DNA of 64,000 nucleotides from JACIWB01 sp038818725 (lineage in GTDB: Archaea; Thermoplasmatota; E2; UBA202; JdFR-43): contig JAWAYL010000003.1 of NCBI GenBank assembly GCA_038818725.1, positions 7,074 to 71,073 of the forward strand. Reading direction: 5' to 3'. The position numbers and the translations under genes were made by a program. Below are positions 41,255 through 49,595 of this stretch, one piece after another (the first letter of the stretch is position 1; every line of letters starts with the position of its first letter). The notes under the pieces were generated by a model. The model was given only the letters and a program-made list of their open reading frames with translations, ran no database searches and had not been told where the DNA came from.

Positions 41255-41926
41255 ATGGATAACATCTCGATTACAATAGTAGCTATCTTATTATTCCTTT
41301 TTGCATGGTTAGGAGCAATGATTATTACAACAAAACCGAAAGAAGAAGAGGAAAAAGAAGAAATTGAGGAAAAAAGCGAGATAGATATTTACAAGAAGAG
41401 AATTGAAGAGCTTGAGGAAAAAATAAGAAAGATTGAAGAAGAAAAGCCAACAAATGAAAAATTGCTTACATGGCTTAGTGAATTGTATAGAGAAAATGAA
41501 ATTTTGAAGATGAGGCTTTCACATATTGAAAATTTACCAAAGGGCGATTTAATGAAATACGAAGATGAAAAACTTTTGCAAGAATTAGAAGCCCATAAAA
41601 AGAAAATTGTGGAACTTGAAAATGAGATAAGGGAGCTAAAAAACAGTATAAATTATTACAGAGATTTGGTAAGCAAGTTACAGGGAAGCTACACTGTTTT
41701 AAATAAATATAACTATAGAGTATGTATAAGAGATATAGAAACAGGGGAATATAAATATGAACTTGTAAAACTTCCACACGATTTTGATCCCTTTAATCCA
41801 ACATATATAACAAAAGATGGAACCGAGGTTTATGAAGAATATGGAATAAGAATACCAACAAAATTGGGAGATATAATAAGAGAAGAATTCAAGAAAGATA
41901 TTTTTAAAGAAATTGAATTTAAATGA
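41255..41926 (+). CDS. Membrane-anchored coiled-coil protein of unknown function
   Basis: The 223-residue product has one N-terminal helix (ISITIVAILLFLFAWLGAMII), then a long acidic coiled coil (about 30-145, with heptads such as YKKRIEELEEKIRKIEEE and IVELENEIRELKNSI). A globular C-terminus follows with VCIRDIETGEYKYELVK and GTEVYEEYGIRIP. The topology suggests an N-terminal anchor with a cytoplasmic coiled coil, although the reverse is possible. It overlaps rfcL by four bases, so it is co-translated with the clamp loader. Function unknown. Confidence 0.75.
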   Translation: MDNISITIVAILLFLFAWLGAMIITTKPKEEEEKEEIEEKSEIDIYKKRIEELEEKIRKIEEEKPTNEKLLTWLSELYRENEILKMRLSHIENLPKGDLMKYEDEKLLQELEAHKKKIVELENEIRELKNSINYYRDLVSKLQGSYTVLNKYNYRVCIRDIETGEYKYELVKLPHDFDPFNPTYITKDGTEVYEEYGIRIPTKLGDIIREEFKKDIFKEIEFK

Positions 41927-43233
41927 ACTGGACAGAAAAATATAGACCAAAGAGTTTAAAAGATATTGTTGGTAATCATGAAGCAATTTCTGAATTAAAA
42001 AAATGGGCTGAGGAATGGAAAAACAATAAGCCAGAAAAAAAAGCAGTCATATTATATGGTAAGCCAGGTGTTGGAAAAACATCTTCCGCATATGCTCTTG
42101 CCAATGATTTTGGATGGTATGTAATAGAGCTTAATGCAAGCGATGAAAGGAGCAGGAGCGCTATCGAGGAAATTGCGCTGGCGGGCGCAATGAATGAGGC
42201 AATTGGCTACGAGAGCAAACACTGGAAGGAAGGAATTAAAAAATTGATTATCTTGGATGAGGCGGATAACTTATATGAAAAAGAGGGTGATTTTGGAGGG
42301 AAAGCAGCCATAATAGAAACAATAAAGAAGAGCAAACAGCCGATAGTAATTATAGCAAATGACCTTTATGAACTATTTAAAAATGCTGACGAACTAAAAA
42401 AAATTTGTAAGTTAATTGAATTTAAGAAAATAAAAAATGAAGAAATTGTGGGATTGCTAAAAAAAATTTGCTTTCAAGAAGGAATAATCTGTGATGAAAT
42501 ATTACTTTATACAATAGCAAACCGTAGTGGAGGAGACCTAAGAAGCGCAATCAACGATTTGCAAGCAATATCTTATACCAAAAGAGTAGGAGTTGAAATG
42601 CTTTCCTGCATTGGATACAGAGATAGAGAGACTGGTATTTTTGAAGGAATCAGAAAAGTTCTGGAAGCAAGAGATATGAGAACAGCTATAAAAATTTTAA
42701 GAGAAATTGATGAAACACCAGAGGATTTAATAATATGGATAGATGAAAATTTGCCCCATCTATTTCATCTTTCAGATTTAAAAGACGCATATTATTATCT
42801 TTCTAGAGCAGACATATTCCTTGGAAGAAAATGGAAAAGACAGTATTATGGAATGTGGAGTTATGCAAGCGAGTTAATGAGTGGAGGGGTTGCAATTATA
42901 AGAAAAAAAGAATTAAAAGGTAAAGCTTGCTATTTTCCAATCTGGCTTAAGGAAATGTCAAAAAGTAAAGCCATCAGAAAAGCAAAGTTAAGCGCAGCAA
43001 AAAAAATAGGAGAAAAAATTCATGCATCATCTAAAAAAACATTTGAAATTGTTGAAATTTTAAGAAATTTACTGCTCAGTGAAGAAGGAATAAAAATACT
43101 TTCAAAATTTGAGCTGAGCGAAGAAGAAATTTCTGCAATTCTAAGCGTAAATAAAGAAAGAGCAAAAGAGATATATGAAAATATTAAAAAATATGAAATG
43201 AAGAGTAAGCAATCTCTTCTTTTCCAGTTTTAG
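41923..43233 (+). CDS. rfcL: Replication factor C large subunit
   Basis: The 436-residue AAA+ protein starts WTEKYRPKSLKDIVGN and has Walker A YGKPGVGKTSSAYAL, IELNASDERS, Walker B LIILDEADNLYEKEGDFGG and sensor 2 NRSGGDLRSAINDLQ. Its C-terminus KQSLLFQF is a PCNA-interacting PIP box. With RfcS it loads the PCNA clamp. The gene starts inside the end of the coiled-coil protein gene. RfcS is not in the window. Confidence 0.95.
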   Translation: MNWTEKYRPKSLKDIVGNHEAISELKKWAEEWKNNKPEKKAVILYGKPGVGKTSSAYALANDFGWYVIELNASDERSRSAIEEIALAGAMNEAIGYESKHWKEGIKKLIILDEADNLYEKEGDFGGKAAIIETIKKSKQPIVIIANDLYELFKNADELKKICKLIEFKKIKNEEIVGLLKKICFQEGIICDEILLYTIANRSGGDLRSAINDLQAISYTKRVGVEMLSCIGYRDRETGIFEGIRKVLEARDMRTAIKILREIDETPEDLIIWIDENLPHLFHLSDLKDAYYYLSRADIFLGRKWKRQYYGMWSYASELMSGGVAIIRKKELKGKACYFPIWLKEMSKSKAIRKAKLSAAKKIGEKIHASSKKTFEIVEILRNLLLSEEGIKILSKFELSEEEISAILSVNKERAKEIYENIKKYEMKSKQSLLFQF

Positions 43234-43329
43234 AAACCTATGGAAAGAAATATTTATTAAATCCACTATTCCTATTAATAAATTGAAGGATGGTTAATTA
43301 TTTATATTGAGAATAAAATTCGTAAAAAT

Positions 43330-44253
43330 ATGGATTATGAAATTGCTATAATCGGGGCTGGTCCGGCGGGTTGCACAGCTGGCATATATGCGGGGAGAGG
43401 AGGGGCGAGCGTAGTTATTTTTGATAAGGGAATGGGTGGAGGGCTTGCAGTAAATTCGCCAAGAATAGAAAATTATCCGGGCTTTTTAAGTATAAGTGGG
43501 GCTGAACTGATGGAAAAAATGAAAGAGCATGCATCGCAATATGCTGAAATAAGATTTTTTGAAGGAGTAAAAGATATAAAAATTGGTGAAGAAATTGAAG
43601 TTATAACAGATAAGGGAAGATATTATGTAAAGGCGGTTATAATATGCACTGGCACAGAGCCGAGGAAATTAAATGTTAAGGGAGAGGAAAAATTTATTGG
43701 AAGAGGAGTTAGCTATTGTGCTACCTGTGATGGAATCTTTTTTAAAGGGAAAAAAGTGGCGGTGGTTGGTGGAGGCAACACTGCAATAATAGAGGCAATA
43801 TATTTAACCAATATAGGGGCTAATGTAAGTGTAATTCACAGAAGAGATGAACTTAGGGCGGAAAAGATAATTGAAGAGGAGGCAAAAGCTAAAGGAGTAA
43901 ATTTCATATGGAATAGTGTTGTTGAAGAAATATTTGGGAAAGAAAAAGTTGAGGGAATTAAAATAAGAAATGTTAAGACAAATGAAATAAAAGAAATGGG
44001 CGTAGATGGAATTTTTGTTTCTATTGGTGAAGAGCCAAATAATGAAATTGCAAAAAAAATTGGCTTGGCTTTAGATGAACATGGATTTATAAAAGCAGAT
44101 GATATGGGAAGAACAAGCATTGATAGAATTTTTGCGGCAGGCGACATTACTGGCGGCATAAGGCAAATCATAACTGCTTGCTCGCAAGGAGCAAAAGCAG
44201 CAATATCAGCAATGAAGGCGATAGGAAAAAGAAGTATTTGGATTGTAGAATGA
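43330..44253 (+). CDS. trxB: Thioredoxin reductase
   Basis: The 307-residue flavoprotein has the FAD motif EIAIIGAGPAGCTAGIYAGR, the redox disulfide C130-A-T-C133 in GVSYCATCDGIFFKG, the NADPH motif VAVVGGGNTAIIEAIYL and the second FAD motif RIFAAGDITGGIRQIITA. It reduces thioredoxin or similar disulfide carriers. The N-terminal loop GRGGASVVIFDKG replaces the usual RA start but the FAD fold is intact. Stands alone between rfcL and a C25 peptidase. Confidence 0.94.
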   Translation: MDYEIAIIGAGPAGCTAGIYAGRGGASVVIFDKGMGGGLAVNSPRIENYPGFLSISGAELMEKMKEHASQYAEIRFFEGVKDIKIGEEIEVITDKGRYYVKAVIICTGTEPRKLNVKGEEKFIGRGVSYCATCDGIFFKGKKVAVVGGGNTAIIEAIYLTNIGANVSVIHRRDELRAEKIIEEEAKAKGVNFIWNSVVEEIFGKEKVEGIKIRNVKTNEIKEMGVDGIFVSIGEEPNNEIAKKIGLALDEHGFIKADDMGRTSIDRIFAAGDITGGIRQIITACSQGAKAAISAMKAIGKRSIWIVE

Positions 44254-44302
44254 ATAAAATTTCAGGAGTTTTCCGGATCTATTTGAAAAAGTGAAAGAAG
44301 GG

Positions 44303-46165
44303 TTAAGGATATCCTCCTATTTTTAAGCTTGGGTCGCCTAGCAATACCCATTCCTCAACTGTTTTACAATCAATCACATCTTTCATTGGGTCGCGAACCG
44401 CTATATAGTCAATTATTGCAGTTCCCCATGCTTCACCGAGCATATCTTTTCCTTTAGCTCCGTATGCACGGAAAAATCTCTCTTCTATGAATCCGCCAAA
44501 GTATTCAACTTCGTCCGGCACACCATTTTTGTTGTCATCATATCCACCTCCATGCCCATAGCCCAAGCCAGTGTTTCCAAAAGTGGCTATTGCTCCTTTA
44601 TTTGCCATCTTCACTAAATGCCAGCTAAAGCATTCATATGTTGGCTGATATGTCCATGGATTTTGCAGATCATCAAGCAAGCTTATATTAAATTCGCTGT
44701 TATGGCATCCTCCTATAACTACAATTGGCTGCTTTTCTCCATTGCTAAGTAAATCCATATTGTAGGTCATCAATCCATTTACCCATGGTCCTTCTCCATT
44801 TTTGAAATGAGTTGCCCATGCAGTTGGACTTCCATGTCCATCCATCGCAACAAAACCAAAGCCATTGCTCCAAGTTTTTATTACATTTATCCATGCAAAT
44901 CTGCCAGCAAGAGGAGCAGGTTCAACATGTCCATATGTAAGGGTTCCATCAGATACATATAAACTTGTTTTAACAAACTTGCTCGCCATATAGTTATTAT
45001 AGAACCAAGAAGTAGAAACTTCTCCTTCAAAAACATCATTTCCTCCAAAAGTATCTCCTCCAATTAAAAGCATCTTTTTAAACCATTCTTTGCCATATGC
45101 ATTGTTTTCATAATTAACTATTTTATCAATCACATTCTGCAATTCCTTCAAGCTTTGACAAGCAAGTCTACCAACATATACATCTGGAGCTAAATCCAGC
45201 TTATCTTTTCCATATTTAAATGACCAAGCTCCAAAAACACCATCTCCATTTGTATCCCATGAAGAGAATGAGCCATCCGCATTATATATATCTGCAAAAT
45301 ATAAATCGCTTAAATATCCAAATTCTTCCCGATCATCAAGAGCAGCATATCTTACAGGACAGTACCATAGAGCATCGTTGCTTGTTGTGGCTCCGTCCAT
45401 CCCCCAGTTGCCGGTGAGATATGATCTTTTACCACCTACAAGCATAACATATTTTATTCCATATTTTTCGAGCACATCTTTTATGAAATACTTCACTTTT
45501 TCTGCACCATCCCTTCCTTCATAATTTGAATAAATGTTTTCAACCTTCTCAGAAATTACTCTTAAACCTTTTTCCTCTTTGTGTTGAATCAACCTTGCTA
45601 TTTCATTTTCCCATTCTGAAGGATATATTATTAGCAAATCTTTTTCACTTTCACTCACCCCTTTATTTGGCAAATCGTGTGTAATTTTAATTTCAAAATC
45701 ATTTGCTATTTCAACCATATTCTCTTTTGCAATGTACCTCACTGGATATAAATGAATTGCAACAATCGTAGATAGCTTGCCTTCATAAAGCCCACCATAT
45801 TCATTAATGGTATACCATTCCTGTGGATATATTTCATATGCTTCACCATCCCCTTCATATTTTATATTTGTTCCATATGCGACCGCAGGCGGAGCGACAA
45901 TTATGCTTGCTTTCTTCTTTTCTATTCCTTTTGGATTGCACTCTATGCTAACCTTTGTTCCAAGAGGAAACACATATGTTTTTACATAATAGGGCAACAT
46001 TGGTTTTCCTGGAGATGAAGTATAGTAAGCATCGCTGTATTTTCCCCCATATATTTCCGCATATTCAATTTCTTCAAAATTTTTTGTGCTTTTTCTGTTA
46101 TCCAAGCTTACAGCACTTAAAACAAGCATCATTAAAACTATTCCTGCTATACCTACTTTCCTCAT
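44303..46165 (-). CDS. Secreted C25 (gingipain-like) peptidase, short form
   Basis: The 620-residue protein has a signal peptide (VGIAGIVLMMLVLSAVS), an N-terminal propeptide region with PGKPMLPYYVKTYVFPLG, and a C25 catalytic core: LLIIYPSEWENEIARLIQHK, KYVMLVGGKRSYL, YVGRLACQSL, VAMDGHGSPTAW with H444 and VVIGGCHNSEF with C487. The end LLGDPSLKIGGYP is the usual end of the peptidase domain, so this form lacks extra C-terminal domains. It should cleave extracellular protein and be soluble or loosely bound. GGTGA precedes the ATG, and a TATA-like AATTATATTC lies about 30 bases upstream. Confidence 0.9.
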   Translation of the reverse strand: MRKVGIAGIVLMMLVLSAVSLDNRKSTKNFEEIEYAEIYGGKYSDAYYTSSPGKPMLPYYVKTYVFPLGTKVSIECNPKGIEKKKASIIVAPPAVAYGTNIKYEGDGEAYEIYPQEWYTINEYGGLYEGKLSTIVAIHLYPVRYIAKENMVEIANDFEIKITHDLPNKGVSESEKDLLIIYPSEWENEIARLIQHKEEKGLRVISEKVENIYSNYEGRDGAEKVKYFIKDVLEKYGIKYVMLVGGKRSYLTGNWGMDGATTSNDALWYCPVRYAALDDREEFGYLSDLYFADIYNADGSFSSWDTNGDGVFGAWSFKYGKDKLDLAPDVYVGRLACQSLKELQNVIDKIVNYENNAYGKEWFKKMLLIGGDTFGGNDVFEGEVSTSWFYNNYMASKFVKTSLYVSDGTLTYGHVEPAPLAGRFAWINVIKTWSNGFGFVAMDGHGSPTAWATHFKNGEGPWVNGLMTYNMDLLSNGEKQPIVVIGGCHNSEFNISLLDDLQNPWTYQPTYECFSWHLVKMANKGAIATFGNTGLGYGHGGGYDDNKNGVPDEVEYFGGFIEERFFRAYGAKGKDMLGEAWGTAIIDYIAVRDPMKDVIDCKTVEEWVLLGDPSLKIGGYP

Positions 46166-46278
46166 TTTATCACCTTTTTTAAATACAATTTAGAATATAA
46201 TTTTTGCGATGAACTGCTAACCACTATGTTTATATATAACTAAAATATTTCTCATGCCTATGATAGGAGGCGATATAA

Positions 46279-46644
46279 ATGCCAATCTATGTAAAATTCG
46301 AAGTACCGGATGAGTTAGTCAAAAAATTGTATGAGCTGGTTGAAAAAGCAAGAAATAGTGGAAAAATAAAGAAGGGTGCAAATGAAGTAACAAAATCGGT
46401 TGAAAGAGGAGAGGCAAAGCTTGTTATAATGGCAAAAGATGTTTCTCCAGAAGAAATTCTTGCCCATATGCCATATCTATGTGATGAAAAAAACATTCTA
46501 TACTCTTATGTTCCTTCAAAAGAAGAGTTGGGGCGCTCTGCGGGCTTGCAGGTTGCGACTTCTGTTGTTGCAATAGTAAATGAAGGAGATGCAAAAGAGA
46601 TTTTTGAAGAAATTGTTAAAAAAGTAAAGGAGATAAAGGGATGA
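46279..46644 (+). CDS. rpl7ae: Ribosomal protein L7Ae, kink-turn binding
   Basis: The 121-residue protein has the L7Ae core KIKKGANEVTKSVERGEAKL, IMAKDVSPEEILAHMPYLC and GRSAGLQVATSVVAIVNEG. It binds kink-turns in 23S rRNA, box C/D and H/ACA guide RNAs and RNase P. An H/ACA RNA with two kink-loops lies 900 bases downstream. A TATATATAAC box and GGAGGCGAT Shine-Dalgarno precede the ATG. It starts an operon with rps28e, rpl24e and ndk, a standard archaeal order. Confidence 0.96.
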   Translation: MPIYVKFEVPDELVKKLYELVEKARNSGKIKKGANEVTKSVERGEAKLVIMAKDVSPEEILAHMPYLCDEKNILYSYVPSKEELGRSAGLQVATSVVAIVNEGDAKEIFEEIVKKVKEIKG

Positions 46645-46645
46645 A

Positions 46646-46855
46646 ATGCCTGAGGAAAGTATTCCAGCAGAGGTAGTGGAAATTATTGGCAGGACAGGAA
46701 TGTGCGGGGAAGTATTGCAGGTGAGAGTAAAAATTCTTGAAGGGAGAGATAAAAATAGAGTTATAACAAGAAATGTGATGGGCCCTGTAAGGAAGGGGGA
46801 TATATTAATGCTCAGGGAAGCAGAAAGGGAAGCAAGAAAGCTGAGTGTGAAATAA
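46646..46855 (+). CDS. rps28e: 30S ribosomal protein S28e
   Basis: The 69-residue protein has AEVVEIIGRTGMCGEVLQVR and NRVITRNVMGPVRKGDILML then ending EAREARKL-like, matching S28e. It is two bases after rpl7ae, and its TAA overlaps the ATG of rpl24e (TAATG). Small-subunit protein near the mRNA exit. Confidence 0.95.
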   Translation: MPEESIPAEVVEIIGRTGMCGEVLQVRVKILEGRDKNRVITRNVMGPVRKGDILMLREAEREARKLSVK

Positions 46856-47022
46856 TGGCAAAAAAATGCTCATTCTGTGGAAATGAAATCGAGCCAGGAA
46901 CAGGAACAATGTATGTAAAGAAGGATGGCACCGCTTATTATTTTTGCTCTGGAAAATGCAAGAAAAATATGCTAAAATTAGGAAGAGATCCTAAAAAAGT
47001 TAGATGGATAACAAAAGCGTGA
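46855..47022 (+). CDS. rpl24e: 50S ribosomal protein L24e
   Basis: This short gene encodes 55 residues beginning MAKKCSFCGNEIEPGTGTMY, then DGTAYYFCSGKCKKNMLKLG and DPKKVRWI. The cysteines (CSFC and CSGKC) form the L24e zinc site. It shares a base with rps28e and ends four bases before ndk. The rpl7ae-rps28e-rpl24e-ndk order is conserved in archaea. Confidence 0.96.
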   Translation: MAKKCSFCGNEIEPGTGTMYVKKDGTAYYFCSGKCKKNMLKLGRDPKKVRWITKA

Positions 47023-47026
47023 TGCT

Positions 47027-47479
47027 ATGGAGAGAACTTTTTTAATGATAAAGCCAGATGGGGTGCAAAGAAGATTAGTAGGTAAAATTTTGCAGAGAAT
47101 AGAAGAGTGTGGTTTCAAAATAGTTGCAATGAAATTATTGAAAATATCTCGGGAGATGGCTGAAAAGCATTATTCAATACATAAAGGAAAGGATTTCTTT
47201 GAAGGATTGATAAATTATATAACCAGCGGACCAGTTGTTGCAATGGTTGTTGAGGGAAAAGATGCGATAGAAAGATTAAGAAAAATTGTTGGTTCAACAA
47301 ATCCAAAAGATGCGATGCCTGGAACAATAAGAGGAGATTTTGCCCAAGATATAGGAAGAAATATAATACATGCAAGTGATAGCAAAGAAACAGCGGATAA
47401 GGAAATAAAACTTTGGTTCAGCAAAGATGAAATAGTTGATTATATAATGGATGATGAAAAATGGCTTTTTGAGGATTAA
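47027..47479 (+). CDS. ndk: Nucleoside diphosphate kinase
   Basis: The 150-residue enzyme has RTFLMIKPDGVQRRLVGKIL, KHYSIHKGKDFFEGLINYI, the GSTNPKDAMPGTIRGDFAQD segment and the catalytic histidine in GRNIIHASDS. It balances nucleoside triphosphates by phosphohistidine transfer. Last protein gene of the rpl7ae operon. The H/ACA RNA begins about 30 bases after its stop, from its own TATA-like element. Confidence 0.96.
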   Translation: MERTFLMIKPDGVQRRLVGKILQRIEECGFKIVAMKLLKISREMAEKHYSIHKGKDFFEGLINYITSGPVVAMVVEGKDAIERLRKIVGSTNPKDAMPGTIRGDFAQDIGRNIIHASDSKETADKEIKLWFSKDEIVDYIMDDEKWLFED

Positions 47480-47508
47480 ATTTATATATTTTGCTAATAA
47501 TATATTTT
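47478..47508 (+). promoter_or_regulatory. TATA-like promoter of the H/ACA RNA
   Basis: Just after the ndk stop, AAATTTATATATTTTGC lies about 25-30 bases before the first base of the H/ACA hairpin (about 47509). This is the spacing expected for an archaeal TATA box, so the RNA can have its own start. Processing from the ndk transcript is an alternative. Confidence 0.5.
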
Positions 47509-47626
47509 AGCTCCATCTCGAAGGCCTCTATGATAAATGAATAGAGGAGCAAACGTGGAGCAACAGCGGCATCACGGGCCCCTGCGCGATTAGTGAGCGT
47601 AAGGTCAACCCAGGTGCCGCACACTC
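47509..47626 (+). ncRNA. Double-hairpin H/ACA guide RNA
   Basis: This is a GC-richer island with two hairpins, each followed by ACA. Hairpin 1: lower stem GCTCCA/TGGAGC, pocket strands CTCGAAGG and AGCAAAC, upper stem CCTCTAT/ATAGAGG, loop GATAAATGA, ACA at 47563-47565. Hairpin 2: lower stem GCGGCATC/GGTGCCGC, pocket ACGGGCC and TCAACCCA, upper stem CCTGCGC/GCGTAAGG, loop GATTAGTGA, ACA at 47621-47623. Both loops fit a kink-loop for L7Ae. The top of each 3' pocket lies 15 and 16 bases before its ACA, matching the known 14-16 rule. Targets should be pseudouridines in rRNA. The 3' end overlaps panE antisense. Confidence 0.88.
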
Positions 47627-48504
47627 TCATTTGCTTTTATTAAGGCATATATAGTTTCATTTATACACGCATTTATTCCATGTTTTTTTGCTCTCCTTAT
47701 TATTTCTCCAATTATCTCATCTACTTCTGTTTTCTTTCCAGAAATTATATCTTGGAGCATTGAAGAAATGTTTTCTGATGTATTTATTGCAACTTCCTGC
47801 GCTTTTTTTATTATTTCCTCGTCTATTTCAATTCCCTCTGCTTTTGCAACTTCAATTCCTTCCATGCAAATTTTTTCCATTAAATATTTTGTATATTCAT
47901 TTCTAACCAATTCCCCATTTTTACATCTTAAAATAGATGTTAAGCCATTAATTGCTGAATTTACTATTGCCTTCTTCCATTTTTCTTTTTTAATTTGGTT
48001 GCTTATTTTTGTTTCAATTCCACATTCATTAAATGCTTCGCAAATCTTTTTTATCCTTTCACTAATTTCTCCGTTCATCTCTCCTATTATCGTTTCTCCC
48101 CTGCCGGCATGATATATTTTTCCATTTTCGAGAAATATTACTCCATGAGTAGTTGTTGCTCCAATAACATTTTCAACGCCAATTTTTTCCGCTATAATTT
48201 CCTCATTTCTTAATCCATTCTGAATTGAAATAACAGGAATTTTTCCAAATTTTCCTAAAATTTCATCTATTGCAAGCTTTGTATCATATGCTTTTGTTGC
48301 AAGAATAACAAAATCATATTTGCTTCCATCCCATCTTGTTTTAGGATAAAAAATCCCTTCAGTAACCCCTTCTATTTTCAATCCCTTTTTTTCTATTTCC
48401 TCGATATGCTTTTTTCTCCCAACAAGCAAAACATCATTCTTTCTTGAAAGAAGCCCGCCAAACAATGAGCCGATTGCTCCCGCTCCAAATATTATGAATT
48501 TCAT
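47605..48504 (-). CDS. panE: 2-dehydropantoate 2-reductase
   Basis: The 299-residue protein has the NADP fold KFIIFGAGAIGSLFGGLLSR, LATKAYDTKLA, ISIQNGLRNEE, GATTTHGVIF, the catalytic lysine region KKEKWKKAIVNSAINGLTSI and the C-terminal TEVDEIIGEIIRRAKKHGI. It reduces ketopantoate to pantoate for coenzyme A. Its last codons (ESVRHLG, stop at 47605) overlap the end of the H/ACA RNA in antisense by about 22 bases. Confidence 0.93.
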   Translation of the reverse strand: MKFIIFGAGAIGSLFGGLLSRKNDVLLVGRKKHIEEIEKKGLKIEGVTEGIFYPKTRWDGSKYDFVILATKAYDTKLAIDEILGKFGKIPVISIQNGLRNEEIIAEKIGVENVIGATTTHGVIFLENGKIYHAGRGETIIGEMNGEISERIKKICEAFNECGIETKISNQIKKEKWKKAIVNSAINGLTSILRCKNGELVRNEYTKYLMEKICMEGIEVAKAEGIEIDEEIIKKAQEVAINTSENISSMLQDIISGKKTEVDEIIGEIIRRAKKHGINACINETIYALIKANESVRHLG

Positions 48505-48609
48505 TGAATAAAATTATTCAGCAAAATAAATTTTTTATTCTCAAAAGAGCTTCTCTAACTAATTTCAAAATATAAAATGTTATATATCAAATCAATAATT
48601 TACTTTTAA

Positions 48610-48726
48610 GCGGGCGTAGTGTAGTCTGGTATCACATAGCCCTGCCACGGCTATAACCCGGGTTCGAACTGCAACTTGTGCAAGTTGCGCATTAAAGCAA
48701 GTTGCTTGAAAATCCCGGCGCCCGCA
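48610..48726 (+). tRNA. tRNA-Gly (anticodon GCC) with T-loop intron
   Basis: Acceptor GCGGGCG/CGCCCGC, D-stem GTG/CAC, anticodon stem TAGCC/GGCTA with loop CTGCCAC (anticodon GCC), T-stem CCGGG/CCCGG and discriminator A. The T-loop TTCGAA-T is interrupted by 44 bases (48669-48712). It ends two bases before the stop of the convergent DMT transporter gene. Confidence 0.93.
48669..48712 (+). other. T-loop tRNA intron (44 nt), Gly-GCC copy
   Basis: It is identical to the tRNA-His intron and closely related to the Gly-UCC one. It has the same internal parts: GCAACTTG, then CAAGTTGC twice, separated by a short GCATTAAAG spacer, then TTGAAAA at the 3' border. Its removal restores the normal T-loop TTCGAAT. 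Confidence 0.8.
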
Positions 48727-48728
48727 TC

Positions 48729-49595
48729 CTATTTTTCTTTTTTTGATAAAAAATATATTCCAGCTAAAAGAAGAAAAATTCCGCAAGTTTGAAGAGTTGT
48801 TATGTTTTCTCCTAAAATAAAAAAGCTCAAAATGGAAGCAAAAAATGGGGTTGATAATTCTATTGCTGAAACTTGAGCTGCTTTTATTCTTTTTAATCCT
48901 TCATAATATAGAATTGTTCCTGTTCCTCCTATAAATCCAAGAAATATCTGGTAAATGTTTGCTATATATAATTTTGAATTTATTGCAAGATAAATAAGTA
49001 GAGGAAATGAAGCTATTAAAAATCTGTAAAGAGTAAGCAAGCCAGCGTTTATTTTAGTAAGATATTTTCTCCCAACAATTGCTGTTGTTGCCCATGCAAA
49101 TGTTGCAAGCAGGACAAAAAGGTCGCCAGTTGTGCCAAATTTAAGTGATAAAAAATTTTGAAATGTTCTTGTTGTTACTAAAAATGCAGAAATAATCATA
49201 AGAAAAATGCCAGTAAAATCATATTTATTTAATTTATCTCCTCTCAGTAAAAAGAAACCAAGAATTATTATGAAAACAGGTTGAATATGCCCTATTAAAA
49301 CAGCATTTATTACAGGAATTTTTGTCAATGAAAGGAAATATAAAAAATCTCCAACAAGAGTTCCAACAATTCCAATATAAAGAATTTTTATCATATGTTC
49401 TTTTTTTATTTTTAACTCAGATTTATTTATTGCTGTTATGTAAAAAATTGCTATAATGCATGAGAAAAATGCTCTTATTGCGGATGTTTGAAGAAAATCA
49501 GAATTTTTGTAAGCAAGTTTTGCAAAGATTGGCTCAATAGCCCAAAAAAAGCTCGCGGTTAAAACTGATATTATTCCTTTTGTTTTATTTTCCAT
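48729..49595 (-). CDS. EamA/DMT-family transporter
   Basis: The 288-residue membrane protein has ten predicted helices in two EamA repeats. The first begins GIISVLTASFFWAIEPIFAK and the second begins GDLFVLLATFAWATTAIVGR. The end has the typical STPFFASILSFFILGENIT segment. These carriers export or import metabolites such as amino acids; the substrate is unknown. It lies between tRNA-Gly(GCC) and rps6e, transcribed away from rps6e. Confidence 0.9.
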   Translation of the reverse strand: MENKTKGIISVLTASFFWAIEPIFAKLAYKNSDFLQTSAIRAFFSCIIAIFYITAINKSELKIKKEHMIKILYIGIVGTLVGDFLYFLSLTKIPVINAVLIGHIQPVFIIILGFFLLRGDKLNKYDFTGIFLMIISAFLVTTRTFQNFLSLKFGTTGDLFVLLATFAWATTAIVGRKYLTKINAGLLTLYRFLIASFPLLIYLAINSKLYIANIYQIFLGFIGGTGTILYYEGLKRIKAAQVSAIELSTPFFASILSFFILGENITTLQTCGIFLLLAGIYFLSKKEK

